DNA of 64,000 nucleotides, from assembly GCF_003990975.1 (NCBI RefSeq), contig NZ_RZJR01000009.1:124001-188000 (forward strand), written 5' to 3'. The position numbers and the translations under genes were made by a program. Below are positions 50,337 through 58,359 of the stretch, one piece after another; within the stretch, counting starts at the first letter, position 1, and each line of letters starts with the position of its first letter. Origin of the DNA: Cohnella sp. AR92 (GTDB lineage Bacteria > Bacillota > Bacilli > Paenibacillales > Paenibacillaceae). Under the pieces are notes generated by a model. That model did not search any database, was not told where the DNA came from, and saw only the letters and a list, made by a program, of their open reading frames with translations.

Positions 50337-51437
50337 TTATTTGAACTGGGCCTTGATCAGCGAGGAATCGACTTCCTTGAGCAGATCCAGGTTATGGTAC
50401 GTAGTCGGCGCCGGGATCGACTTGATATTGCCGACGTCCTTCAGGTACTCCCCGACCGGGTTGCCGTTGCTTCCGTTCACGTAAGTATCGTCCACGTCCA
50501 TCGAGTAGACGTTGCGGCTCATGATCTCCTTCAGCTCGGCTTCGCTCAGGTGCAGCTCCGGAGCCAGAATCTTGATCGCCTCGTCGCGGTTGTCGTTGAT
50601 GTATTGCGTCGCCTTCTCCAGAGCTCCCAACAGCGCCTTGATCGTATTCGGGTGCTTCGCGAGATAATCGTCGGTGACCTGCATCGTCGTATGCACGCTC
50701 ATCCAGTTGACCGCTCCCTGCTTCTCCGGAAGCTCGCTCTTCGTTCCGCTGAACAGGAACTTGCCCCCGCCTTGGATCGCTTTCGTGATGAACGGCTCCC
50801 AAGCCGCCATCGCGTCGATGTCGCCCTTCTGCAGCGCGACGACGGCGTCGCTCGGCGCCAGGTTGACGAACTTGATCTTGCCGATGTCGACACCGAGCTC
50901 CTTGCCCATGTTGTCGATGGCTATCTTCACGTCGGCGCCGTTCGGGATGCCGATCGTCTTGCCTTCCAGATCCTTCGCGCTCTTCAGCTCCAGGTTCTTC
51001 GCGCCGACGACCGCTTGCGTTCCCGCGATCTGGGCGAGAGGAGCGACGACCTTGACCCCGATTCCGTTCGACTTGAGGATGATATCCATGAAGTTCGTCT
51101 GAATGCTCACCGGCGCGCTTCCGCCGGAGACCATCGGTCCGATATCCGGTCCGCTCTCGATCAGCTTGCTCGTGACGTTAAGGCCGGCTTCCTTGAAGTA
51201 GCCGAGCTTGTCGGCGATGATCTGCTGCGAGGAGATCTGGGCGTCGCGAACGCCGATCAGCGTCACGTCCTTCGCTTCGAGCTCAGCCGCCGGAGCGGCG
51301 GCGGCGCTCGAGCTTGGCGCGGCCGAAGGAGATTCGGAAGCGTTCGAGGAATTGCCGTTGCCGCCGCATGCGGACAGCACAAGCGTCATGACACCGGTAA
51401 GAACCAAGGCGGACAAGCGAATTTTTTTTGTTTTCAT
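50337..51437 (-). CDS. NitT/TauT-type ABC transporter substrate-binding lipoprotein
   Basis: A 366-residue binding protein of the SsuA/TauA/ThiY type. Lipobox LSACGG (Cys near 24), Ser/Ala linker, then DVTLIGVRDAQISSQQIIADKLGYFKEAGLNV, the usual first segment. ATG 51437 is eight bases after GGAGGG. Encoded after the permease and before two cyclic amidohydrolases, so the ligand may be a pyrimidine, hydantoin or purine-breakdown product; this is inference. Confidence 0.88.
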   Translation of the reverse strand: MKTKKIRLSALVLTGVMTLVLSACGGNGNSSNASESPSAAPSSSAAAAPAAELEAKDVTLIGVRDAQISSQQIIADKLGYFKEAGLNVTSKLIESGPDIGPMVSGGSAPVSIQTNFMDIILKSNGIGVKVVAPLAQIAGTQAVVGAKNLELKSAKDLEGKTIGIPNGADVKIAIDNMGKELGVDIGKIKFVNLAPSDAVVALQKGDIDAMAAWEPFITKAIQGGGKFLFSGTKSELPEKQGAVNWMSVHTTMQVTDDYLAKHPNTIKALLGALEKATQYINDNRDEAIKILAPELHLSEAELKEIMSRNVYSMDVDDTYVNGSNGNPVGEYLKDVGNIKSIPAPTTYHNLDLLKEVDSSLIKAQFK

Positions 51438-51491
51438 CTGGTTTCCCTCCACTTTTCTTTTTCTTTGATCTTGCGTCGTACCCGATTCCCG

Positions 51492-52382
51492 TTACTTCTC
51501 TACGGCGTCGTTAAGGCCGCCCTTGCGCCAGGCGAGCACCCTCCTCTCCAGGAGTTTCAGGATGACGGAGAACAAGCTGTATTCAATGCCGATCAGGATG
51601 ATGGCAACGAATATATTGGTGATCTTGAAGTAGTTGCGGGCGTCGACGATCATGTAGCCGAGCCCGGAATCCGCGCCCATCATCTCCGCCACGATCAGAG
51701 CCCCGAACGACAATCCGAGGGCGATCTGCGCGCCGATCAGAAGATTGGGGACGGCGGACGGAATCATGATGCGGGTGAAAATCTGCCGTTGGGACGCGCC
51801 AAGGCTTAGAGCCGAGCGGATGAGCGTCGACGGCACGGACTTGAAGCCCTCCACCGTATTGACGAGCACCGGAATCATCGTCGTCCAGGCGATCAGCAGC
51901 ACCTTCGGGAACTCGCCGATGCCGAACCAGATGATGAACAGCGGCAGCAGCGCGAGCGAAGGAATGGGGCTGACCAGGGACAGCACGGGATTCAGCCAAC
52001 GCTCCACTTGCCGGAACTTCACCATCAGCACCGCGAGCGCGATTGCCGTTCCGGCCCCGTAAGCGAATCCGATCAGGATGCGGATCGAGCTCGCCAGGAC
52101 GCTGTCCCAGATAAGCCCCGTCTTCGCCAAGTCCCAGCCTTCGGAGAGCAAAGTCGTCGGAGCCGGGAGGAACAAGGGATTGAATAGCGCCGCGCTCTCG
52201 TTGATGCGGGAGAAGGCCTCCCAGACAACGAAGAACAGCAGGTACGGCAGCACGTTCCAGATCGGCGCGTAGCCGGACTTGCGCTTCTTCTTGCGGACGA
52301 CGCGGTGCGGCGCCATCGCGGCCGGATCAGTCCCGGCATGGGCGTTCGCGTCGGCGATTCCCGTTGCTTGAATGTCGCTCAT
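51492..52382 (-). CDS. NitT/TauT-type ABC transporter permease
   Basis: A 296-residue permease with a ~30-residue basic cytoplasmic head (VRKKKRKSG) and six helices. The EAA loop is RSALSLGASQRQIFTRIMIPSAVPNLL near 190-215. Overlaps the ATPase gene by four bases. Confidence 0.9.
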   Translation of the reverse strand: MSDIQATGIADANAHAGTDPAAMAPHRVVRKKKRKSGYAPIWNVLPYLLFFVVWEAFSRINESAALFNPLFLPAPTTLLSEGWDLAKTGLIWDSVLASSIRILIGFAYGAGTAIALAVLMVKFRQVERWLNPVLSLVSPIPSLALLPLFIIWFGIGEFPKVLLIAWTTMIPVLVNTVEGFKSVPSTLIRSALSLGASQRQIFTRIMIPSAVPNLLIGAQIALGLSFGALIVAEMMGADSGLGYMIVDARNYFKITNIFVAIILIGIEYSLFSVILKLLERRVLAWRKGGLNDAVEK

Positions 52383-53119
52383 GCCGGCACCTCCTCGTCT
52401 TCCATGAGCAGCCTCTCGATGCGGGCCATCGCTTCGCCGAAGCCGGGAGACTCGTAGCTGCGAGGATGGGCAATATCGACCTCGAAGATATCGGCGATCG
52501 CCCCGCGTTTCATGACGACCACGCGGTCCGCCAGATAGACGGCTTCGCTGATGCTGTGCGTGACGAATAGGATCGTCGGCTTCAGCTTCTCGTAGATCCG
52601 CCGCAGCTCGCGCTGCATCATGTCCCTAGTGAGGATGTCGAGCGCGCCGAACGGCTCATCCATCAGCAGGATGTCGGGGCTGCTCGCAAGCGCCCTGGCG
52701 ATGCCGACGCGCTGCTTCATGCCGCCCGACAGCTCCGCCGGGTAGTGCGACGCGTGTTTTTCGAGCCCGACGAGGGCGAGGAATTCCTTGGCGATCTCCC
52801 GCGCCTTCTTCTTGGGCATTCCCTGAACCTCCGGTCCGAACGAGACGTTCTCGAGCACGCTGTACCAAGGGAACAGCGCATGGTCCTGGAACACCATCCC
52901 CCGCGCTTTCGACGGCCCTTGGATCGGCTTGCCGTCCACCTTGATCTCGCCCTCGTCCGGGAACATGTAGCCCGCGACCATGTTGAGCAGCGTGGACTTG
53001 CCGCAGCCGCTGTGGCCCAGAATGCAGACGAATTCATGCTCCTTTACGGTGAGGCTGACGTCCTTCAGGATGGTCCTCTCCCCGAAGCTCTTGCCTACCC
53101 GCTCCACTGCCAGTTTCAT
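52379..53119 (-). CDS. NitT/TauT-type ABC transporter ATP-binding protein
   Basis: A 246-residue ATPase: Walker A GHSGCGKST near 37, Q-loop VFQDHALFPW, signature ELSGGMKQRVGIA near 130, Walker B ILLMDEPFGALD near 153, switch His in VTHSISEAV. I placed the start at ATG 53119 (KLAVERVGKSF), nine bases after AAGGAG; the frame runs 14 codons further. First transporter gene after the palindromic operator. Confidence 0.9.
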   Translation of the reverse strand: MKLAVERVGKSFGERTILKDVSLTVKEHEFVCILGHSGCGKSTLLNMVAGYMFPDEGEIKVDGKPIQGPSKARGMVFQDHALFPWYSVLENVSFGPEVQGMPKKKAREIAKEFLALVGLEKHASHYPAELSGGMKQRVGIARALASSPDILLMDEPFGALDILTRDMMQRELRRIYEKLKPTILFVTHSISEAVYLADRVVVMKRGAIADIFEVDIAHPRSYESPGFGEAMARIERLLMEDEEVPA

Positions 53120-53186
53120 GGACTCCCGCTCCTTCATTTGTGGATAAGCGCAAAATTGCATCCATTTTCCGCCGAATTGAAATACG

Positions 53187-53202
53187 AGATTGTATACAAT
53201 CT
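53187..53202. promoter_or_regulatory. Palindromic operator for the FCD-type GntR regulator
   Basis: AGATTGTATACAATCT is a perfect 16-bp palindrome between the GntR gene and the transporter operon. TTGTATACAA-type palindromes are typical sites of FCD-domain GntR regulators, so it is the likely control site. Confidence 0.72.
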
Positions 53203-53225
53203 TGGGTATAAAAAAGCGGCTTCCC

Positions 53226-53915
53226 TTATCGCCTGTTCGCGACCAGCCGGTCCGAACGAAAGATATCCGCCAGCGAGAGCGACCTGTCTTCCGTCTGATC
53301 GAATCTCAGCGCAGCCTCGATCTCTCCCAGATGCTCCATCATGAGCCTCACGGCTTCCTCCGCGTCTCCTTCGCGGATCGCCTCGAGGATGTCGCGATGG
53401 TCCTTGCAGCTTTTGTGCTTCTGCTCCCCGTACAAGGCGATGACGACGTAGGTCAGAGAGACCAGCTCTTCCAGGTACCTCGCGTAATAGGAATTGCCGG
53501 AGACCTCGGCCAGCAGCAGATGGAAATCTCCCGTAACCCGAATCGCTCCGAGAATATCTCCCTCGTGCTGGGCTTTATCCTCGTCGTCCAGCAGCTCCTT
53601 CAGGCGACCGTACCTTTCTTCGTTCATATAGAGGCATGCTTTGCGGATGGCCGCTTCCTCGATTACCCGCCTCGTCTCGAATACTTCCTTGGCTTCCTGA
53701 ATGCTCGGGCAGGAGACGAAGGCTCCCCGGTAGGGAATGATCGTCACCAGCTTCTCGCCCGCCAGCCTCCGCACGACGTTCCGCACGGGAGTCCGGCTGA
53801 CTCCGAACGATTCGGCGATGACTTCCTCGACGAGCTGCATGTTCGGGCGAAGCTTCTGCTCCATGATCGCCTGCTTAATCGACTTATAGATTTCGTTCTC
53901 GATCTCAAGAGGCAT
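53226..53915 (-). CDS. GntR family regulator, FCD (FadR) subfamily
   Basis: A 229-residue repressor: N-terminal winged helix (QLVEEVIAESFGVSRTPVRNVVRRLAGEKLV in outline) and an all-helical FCD ligand domain with metal-site residues (Asp in GAIRVTGDFHLLLAE and His in HRDILEAIREGD). Start ATG 53915, ten bases after AGGAG; the frame runs 42 codons further without a site. It heads the transporter/amidohydrolase operon and probably senses its substrate. Confidence 0.9.
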   Translation of the reverse strand: MPLEIENEIYKSIKQAIMEQKLRPNMQLVEEVIAESFGVSRTPVRNVVRRLAGEKLVTIIPYRGAFVSCPSIQEAKEVFETRRVIEEAAIRKACLYMNEERYGRLKELLDDEDKAQHEGDILGAIRVTGDFHLLLAEVSGNSYYARYLEELVSLTYVVIALYGEQKHKSCKDHRDILEAIREGDAEEAVRLMMEHLGEIEAALRFDQTEDRSLSLADIFRSDRLVANRR

Positions 53916-54133
53916 GATGTTAGATCTCCTATTGGATTCTGGGGCGGCTTCCGCCCGATTGACACCTTGATCGTAATTTACGGCCGTATGTGCGTCAACA
54001 TATCTAACGTTAATTGATTCGAACATTGGAAAATTAACCATCGTGAAGCGATATCATTCGTCACCAAGCACAAATACACTCAGGTAACTAACACACACAT
54101 GACACGAGAAATTCGTTTATAAAGCAAAAAAAG
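53916..54133. other. Leader region of the GntR gene
   Basis: A 342-base gap separates this GntR gene from yunB. Besides the promoter (53970-53998) and the yunB terminator I see no gene or repeat in it. Confidence 0.5.
53970..53998 (-). promoter_or_regulatory. Sigma-A-type promoter of the GntR gene
   Basis: TTGACG (53993-53998), a 17-base spacer and TACGAT (53970-53975) on the minus strand, about 55 bases before the start codon. Confidence 0.68.
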
Positions 54134-54134
54134 A

Positions 54135-54168
54135 AGACGCCTCCCTCGTCTCAACGAGGGAATGCATC
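54135..54168 (-). terminator. Terminator after yunB
   Basis: Core stem TCCCTCGT / ACGAGGGA with a four-base loop and a partly paired lower stem, followed on the minus strand by TCTTTTTTTGC. Confidence 0.82.
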
Positions 54169-54257
54169 TTCGCGAATGACGGTGCGGATCGCGCCCCATT
54201 CCGATTTTCGTCTGCTTTCGATACTCCGCCTATACGAACCGCTCTTGCCCGCCTACC

Positions 54258-55178
54258 TCAGGAGTCGTCCGCCTCGGAAGAAGCCGGGCTCGAAGCATTC
54301 GGAAGGGTCAGCGCGGGCGCCTGGGCCGCTCCGTTGCCGACCGGGTTGCCCTTGCCGTCGTAATAGTAAGTCGGGACGTCGCCCACCACCATCATATAAG
54401 AAAGAGGAATATCCGTCTCCAGTACGCTGGGCTCCTGATCGAACGGGATGACGATCGCGATCTGAGTCTTCACATGGACATAGACCTCTACCTGCAGCAT
54501 GTTGATTCCCGCGCTCGTCTGCCTCGTGCGAACCTCGGCCTGCACGGCGCTGGCCGGATGAAGCCGAACCGAGACGCTCGGTCCGAGCGAGGATAGCAGC
54601 GGACTGTGCAGGGCATGCCCGAGAGGAATTCGTTCCTGAAGGCCTTCCTGCTCCTTCAAGGCAGACTCGACGATGCGGATCGTCTCGGAGGTAATTCGCA
54701 TCTGTTCCTTGTAATCGATAAGGAACCCGGTGATCTTGCCGGCGTCATTCGTCTTCCATTGAATCATTTTGCTGCTGTCCGCGCCGTCCGCCAGATTGTC
54801 CAGCATCGCTTGATTAACCGCTTCGGTCGCGCTTTGCATGATGCGAACCTTGGCGAGAAACATGAGCGGATCCCGCAAATACCGGTCCAGCAGCGCCAGC
54901 GACTGGAACGCGAGAAGCACGAAGATCGTCAGCATCAGAAGCCAGAAGGTCCTTCGCCTCATTCTTTTTCTCGGCTTCGTTACCCAACCGGTCGGCCCCG
55001 CTTCCGCAGGCGGGCGGTACGAGCCCCTTCTCCTCCGGCTTCGCCATCCCTTGCCGCGAGAGACGGGAGCGTAGCTCCCCGAATTCCACCTGCGCGGCGA
55101 GGCGCGGAACCCGCGGCTGCGGACGGGCTGCGGCCACTTCCAGCGCGCGGCGAACGGCCTCCCCCATCGTCTTCGCAT
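54258..55178 (-). CDS. yunB: Sporulation protein YunB
   Basis: A 306-residue membrane-anchored sporulation protein. A basic head of about 70 residues, unusually rich in Arg, precedes one transmembrane helix (FWLLMLTIFVLLAFQSLALLD), then the extracytoplasmic YunB domain with ATEAVNQAMLDNLADG near 115 and the final VVGDVPTYYYDGKG. The last ~20 residues are low-complexity. I placed the start at ATG 55178 behind GGGGGAGAG; the frame runs 30 codons further. In B. subtilis yunB neighbours lytH; here they are 13 kb apart. Confidence 0.86.
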   Translation of the reverse strand: MRRRWGRPFAARWKWPQPVRSRGFRASPRRWNSGSYAPVSRGKGWRSRRRRGSYRPPAEAGPTGWVTKPRKRMRRRTFWLLMLTIFVLLAFQSLALLDRYLRDPLMFLAKVRIMQSATEAVNQAMLDNLADGADSSKMIQWKTNDAGKITGFLIDYKEQMRITSETIRIVESALKEQEGLQERIPLGHALHSPLLSSLGPSVSVRLHPASAVQAEVRTRQTSAGINMLQVEVYVHVKTQIAIVIPFDQEPSVLETDIPLSYMMVVGDVPTYYYDGKGNPVGNGAAQAPALTLPNASSPASSEADDS

Positions 55179-55654
55179 GCTCTCTCCCCCTTGGCTTCGG
55201 ATCGGCTCTCGCCTCGGCAAGCTCTTGTCTCCATTCTCATTTCTCATCCATATGCAAGCTGTCCCCAAAAAAGAAGAAACCCGCTTCGCCTCTCGGCTCT
55301 AAAGCCTAAGGCTTCTTCGTTGTCAATGGAAACTTGCGAAGCCCGAATAGGTTCAGAAAGCCTCCGTCTCCGCAATCTTCCTCAATTATTAAAAAAACTT
55401 AAAGAAGATCCTCCCTTAAGAGCGCTTTTTCTGACAGCCGCTAGGTGAATTTCCAGGGAACAAAGTGCCGGAAATGCACCTCTGACGCTTGCAATGGGTA
55501 TTTAGTCCCTGATTTCTAAGAGAATCCTAATGTGCTCAGAAACTGGGCATTTGTTTACTTCCTTACCAATTATCCACTAACGAACATGCCCAAAATTTAT
55601 TGTAAATTAAGTTTTGTAAACGGGCATTCGAGTCCGAATAATACATAAGGATGT
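55179..55654. other. Long intergenic region and leader before the NlpC/P60 gene
   Basis: This 476-base gap has no gene I can support. It holds the yunB 5' region, a hairpin (AGGTG-a-ATTTCC ... GGAAAT-g-CACCT, 55443-55481) and a promoter-like pair TTGTAA/AATAAT with a 17-base spacer (about 55615-55643) close to the NlpC/P60 start. If transcription begins further upstream, the hairpin would be part of a long leader. Confidence 0.45.
55443..55481 (+). promoter_or_regulatory. Strong hairpin upstream of the NlpC/P60 gene, possible cis-regulatory RNA
   Basis: Outer stem AGGTG/CACCT and inner stem ATTTCC/GGAAAT are stacked across a symmetric A-G position, capped by GG..CC. Cell-wall hydrolase genes in Bacillota often have c-di-AMP riboswitches, but I could not fit the full ydaO consensus, so only the hairpin is claimed. 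Confidence 0.35.
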
Positions 55655-56146
55655 GTGATTGCTCTGAAAAAACTTCTTGCAGCATCGGCTATCGCCCTAT
55701 CGGTTCTTACCGCCGTCTCCACGGTCGCCCTCCCGGCCGCTCCCGCTTCCGCGGCTGAGATGTACGCCACTAACGGCCACAAATACGTAAACACGGCAAA
55801 ATCTTATATCGGCAAGGTAACCTATCAATTCGGAACCAACAATCCTTCGAGGCTGATCCTCGATTGCTCGGCCTTCACCAAGCTCGTCTTCGCCAAGAAT
55901 GGCGTCTCGCTGCCTTGGGGCTCCAAAGCGCAAGCGAAATTCGGCACGAAGGTCAGCAGCAAGTCCAGGCTTGCGGTCGGCGATCTGGTCATGTTCAGCG
56001 TCGGCACTCCGGGCGTGATCAACCACGTCGGCATCTACGTCGGAGGCGGCAAGTTTATCAGCAACACGAAGAGCTCGGGAGTGACGATCTCCAGCCTGAC
56101 ATCGGGCTACTGGGGCAGCCGCTTCATTATGGGACGCCATTATTAA
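55655..56146 (+). CDS. Secreted NlpC/P60 family peptidoglycan hydrolase
   Basis: A 163-residue exported cysteine peptidase that cuts wall peptides. Signal peptide to about residue 34 (cut after ASA), then one NlpC/P60 domain: catalytic Cys71 in LDCSAF, His124 in INHVGIYVG, and a polar third residue in the FISNTK strand. No SH3 or LysM binding domain, so it is a minimal enzyme. GTG start behind AAGGA. Confidence 0.9.
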   Translation: MIALKKLLAASAIALSVLTAVSTVALPAAPASAAEMYATNGHKYVNTAKSYIGKVTYQFGTNNPSRLILDCSAFTKLVFAKNGVSLPWGSKAQAKFGTKVSSKSRLAVGDLVMFSVGTPGVINHVGIYVGGGKFISNTKSSGVTISSLTSGYWGSRFIMGRHY

Positions 56147-56180
56147 GGGATATACGGTTATCAAATAAGGCAAAATAATA

Positions 56181-56216
56181 ACGGCACTCTCCGTCCTCAA
56201 GGACAGGGAGTGCCGT
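56181..56216. terminator. Bidirectional terminator between the NlpC/P60 and YceI genes
   Basis: Stem ACGGCACTC / GAGTGCCGT with an inner GTCC/GGAC pairing, T-rich on the plus strand and AT-rich on the minus strand. Serves convergent genes. Confidence 0.78.
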
Positions 56217-56256
56217 TTCTTAATGGCCGTTGAACGTTGGCTGTTCGGTTAACCGA

Positions 56257-56787
56257 TTAGGCCGTCGCCGCTTCGAGCTCGATGCTGATCTTCACTTCGT
56301 CGCCGATCAGGACGCCGCCCGTCTCCAGCGCCGCGTTGTACGTCAAGCCGTAATCGCTGCGCTTCAGGCTGCCCGTCGCGCTGAAGCCGACCTTCTGGTT
56401 GCCCCAAGGATCCTTGCCGGAGCCTTCGTAGGAGACATAAAACGTCTCGGAACGGGTCACGCCGTGCAGGGATACGTCGCCGGTCACGACATACTCGCCG
56501 TCGCCGTTGCTGACGATCTTGGTTGCCTTGAACTCCAGCTTCGGATGGCTTTCTACGTTGAAGAAGTCGGCCGAACGAAGGTGAGCGTCGCGATCCTTGT
56601 TGCGGGTGTCTACCGAATCCAGGTCGATCTGAACCGCGATGCTTGCCGTCGTCAGATCGTTAGGGTCCGCCTCGATCTGCGCTTCAAAGCTGTGGAAGGA
56701 GCCCTTCACCTTCGCGATCATCATGTGCTTTACCGAGAATTCAATTGCGCTGTGGGATACGTCTACGTTCCAGTTGGACTTTGCCAT
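56257..56787 (-). CDS. YceI family protein
   Basis: A 176-residue lipocalin-like barrel that binds isoprenoid-type lipids. WNVDVSHSAIEFSVKHMMIAKVKGSFHSFEAQI at the start and VTGDVSLHGVTRSETF near 110 are family hallmarks. No signal peptide, so it is cytoplasmic, as usual in Gram-positives. ATG behind GAGGAGG. A strong promoter lies 80-110 bases upstream. Confidence 0.92.
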   Translation of the reverse strand: MAKSNWNVDVSHSAIEFSVKHMMIAKVKGSFHSFEAQIEADPNDLTTASIAVQIDLDSVDTRNKDRDAHLRSADFFNVESHPKLEFKATKIVSNGDGEYVVTGDVSLHGVTRSETFYVSYEGSGKDPWGNQKVGFSATGSLKRSDYGLTYNAALETGGVLIGDEVKISIELEAATA

Positions 56788-56815
56788 GGATAATTCCTCC
56801 TCGAATTTGCTTGCT

Positions 56816-56833
56816 AATTTACTTACTTAAATT
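56816..56833. promoter_or_regulatory. Imperfect palindrome in the YceI leader
   Basis: AATTTACTTACTTAAATT (14 of 18 bases symmetric) lies between the YceI promoter and its start codon. MarR-type regulators bind sites of this kind; no such gene is adjacent. Confidence 0.3.
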
Positions 56834-56867
56834 AATTGAATAACTTTTTGAAATTTGCTATGTCCAT

Positions 56868-56896
56868 AATATAAACCACATTATCGTCAGTGTCAA
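56868..56896 (-). promoter_or_regulatory. Sigma-A-type promoter of the YceI gene
   Basis: A perfect TTGACA (56891-56896), a 17-base spacer and TATATT (56868-56873) on the minus strand. Confidence 0.78.
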
Positions 56897-57027
56897 TCCC
56901 TTAATTTTAAACTATTTAAATTCAAGCCATATCCGCAGCCTAACTGAACATATGCGCATCTAATCTCTTCGAGACCGCCTTGCGCCTCGTCCATGACTCC
57001 CGCCGACGAAGGACGCCAAACGAAAAA

Positions 57028-57060
57028 AAGCAGCTTCCCTCGTAAGAGGAACAGCTGCTT
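57028..57060 (-). terminator. Terminator after the HesB-like gene
   Basis: Arms AAGCAGCTTCCCTC and GAGGAACAGCTGCTT pair with a one-base bulge, followed on the minus strand by a seven-T run. Confidence 0.82.
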
Positions 57061-57123
57061 AGGTTCGCGACAATGCCTTAAAGCCCGTGCCTTGGAGCCC
57101 GTATAAGATAGAACGGTTGAGGG

Positions 57124-57405
57124 TTAGGCTTCCCCGACCAGAAAAACGATATCCCCGTTGATGCAATCGATCTTGAGCTGCTTCGAGTCCAAGAACCAGA
57201 CATCCTTGTTCTCCATGTAGAAGGTGACTCTCTCGGCTTCGACGAGCGCAGCGGGATCCATCGGATCGTCCTTCATGATGCCGAAGCCGTAGGGCTCGGT
57301 GCCGCCGCTGACGTACCGGACGAAGATCCGCACGTTGTCTCCGTTGTTATAGCCCCAATCGTTCTTGAAGCAGGATACCGCGGTAGGCGAAATGACAAGT
57401 TCCAT
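57124..57405 (-). CDS. HesB/YadR/YfhF-like protein lacking cluster cysteines
   Basis: A 93-residue protein of the HesB/IscA-like fold (VRIFVRYVSGGTEPYGFGI near 27-45), like YneR of Bacillus. The three Cys that bind iron-sulfur clusters in IscA are not at their usual places: only Cys12 and Cys82 remain, elsewhere. So it is not a standard cluster carrier. ATG behind GAGAGGGTG; single gene with its own terminator. Confidence 0.8.
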   Translation of the reverse strand: MELVISPTAVSCFKNDWGYNNGDNVRIFVRYVSGGTEPYGFGIMKDDPMDPAALVEAERVTFYMENKDVWFLDSKQLKIDCINGDIVFLVGEA

Positions 57406-57498
57406 CGAAGTTACACCCTCTCATTCCACATAATGGAAGCGATTCCATCCCCATTATATGCCCGAATCGCCTCTCCCCACAAGAAGAGGCGTTTGTCG

Positions 57499-58359
57499 TT
57501 ATTTGAAAACAATCGTCTTGTTATCGAAAATGATGACCCGGTTCTGAAGGTACCATTGGAGCGCGCGGGCGATGACGGATCTCTCCACCATGCGTCCGAC
57601 TCTCTTCAGCTCGGCCGCGGAATAATCGTGGCTGACCCGAATGATATCCTGCTCGATAATCGGGCCGGCGTCCAGCTCTTCGGTGACGAAGTGCGCGGTC
57701 GCTCCGATGATCTTGACTCCGCGCTCGTAAGCGCGGTCGTACGGCTTCGCTCCGACGAACGCCGGAAGGAACGAATGGTGGATATTGATGATCTTGTTCT
57801 TGAACGGCGCGATAAAATTCGGCGAGACGATCTGCATGTACTTGGCGAGAACGATGACGTCGATGTCGTTCTCCTTCAACAGCTTGATGTGCTGCTGTTC
57901 GACCTCCAGCTTGTTCTCCTTGGTCACCGGGAAGTGGTAGAACGGCAGGCCAAAGCTCGTTGCCGTCGGGCGAAGATCCTCATGGTTGCTGACGACCATC
58001 ACGATATCGCAATCGAAGTCGCCGGCCTTCCACTGCCAGAGAAGCTCGACGAGGCAATGGTCCTCCTTGGAGACGAAGATCGCGACCCGCTTCTTCCGGG
58101 AATTGAGGAAGAGATTCCACTTCATCTCGTACTTGTCCGTGATCGGCTGGAAATCGCCTTGAAGCTCGGCGAACTTCTGCTCTAGGGACGGAATCGAGAA
58201 CTCGACCCGCATGAAGAACAGGCCCTCTTGGTAGTTGGTGCTGTACTGGTCGGAAGAGATGATATTGGCGCCCTTCTCATAGAGATATGTAGACACGGCG
58301 GCCACGATTCCGGGCTTGTCCGTGCAGGAAATAAGCAGAACGGCTTTATCGTTCGACAT
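57499..58359 (-). CDS. purU: Formyltetrahydrofolate deformylase
   Basis: A 286-residue enzyme that releases formate from 10-formyl-THF. N-terminal ACT domain (VLLISCTDKPGIVAAVSTYLYEKGANI) and a C-terminal formyltransferase-fold domain with the catalytic Asn-His-Asp region FKNKIINIHHSFLPAFVGAKPY near 195-215 and Asp in TEELDAGPIIEQD near 235. Overlaps the preceding gene by 14 bases, so it is probably in one unit with the ATP-grasp cluster. Confidence 0.94.
   Translation of the reverse strand: MSNDKAVLLISCTDKPGIVAAVSTYLYEKGANIISSDQYSTNYQEGLFFMRVEFSIPSLEQKFAELQGDFQPITDKYEMKWNLFLNSRKKRVAIFVSKEDHCLVELLWQWKAGDFDCDIVMVVSNHEDLRPTATSFGLPFYHFPVTKENKLEVEQQHIKLLKENDIDVIVLAKYMQIVSPNFIAPFKNKIINIHHSFLPAFVGAKPYDRAYERGVKIIGATAHFVTEELDAGPIIEQDIIRVSHDYSAAELKRVGRMVERSVIARALQWYLQNRVIIFDNKTIVFK

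Noticed and set aside
55300..55600. c-di-AMP (ydaO-type) riboswitch before the NlpC/P60 gene
   Set aside because: Some pieces resemble the consensus (GGTGAAT, AGGGAACA), but the closing stem and the GACAGCTAAC block are not in the right order. Kept only as a hairpin feature.
56930..57000. Another degenerate copy of the 51-bp repeat
   Set aside because: Only short matches (CGCAG.CTAACT) without the conserved second half; within chance.
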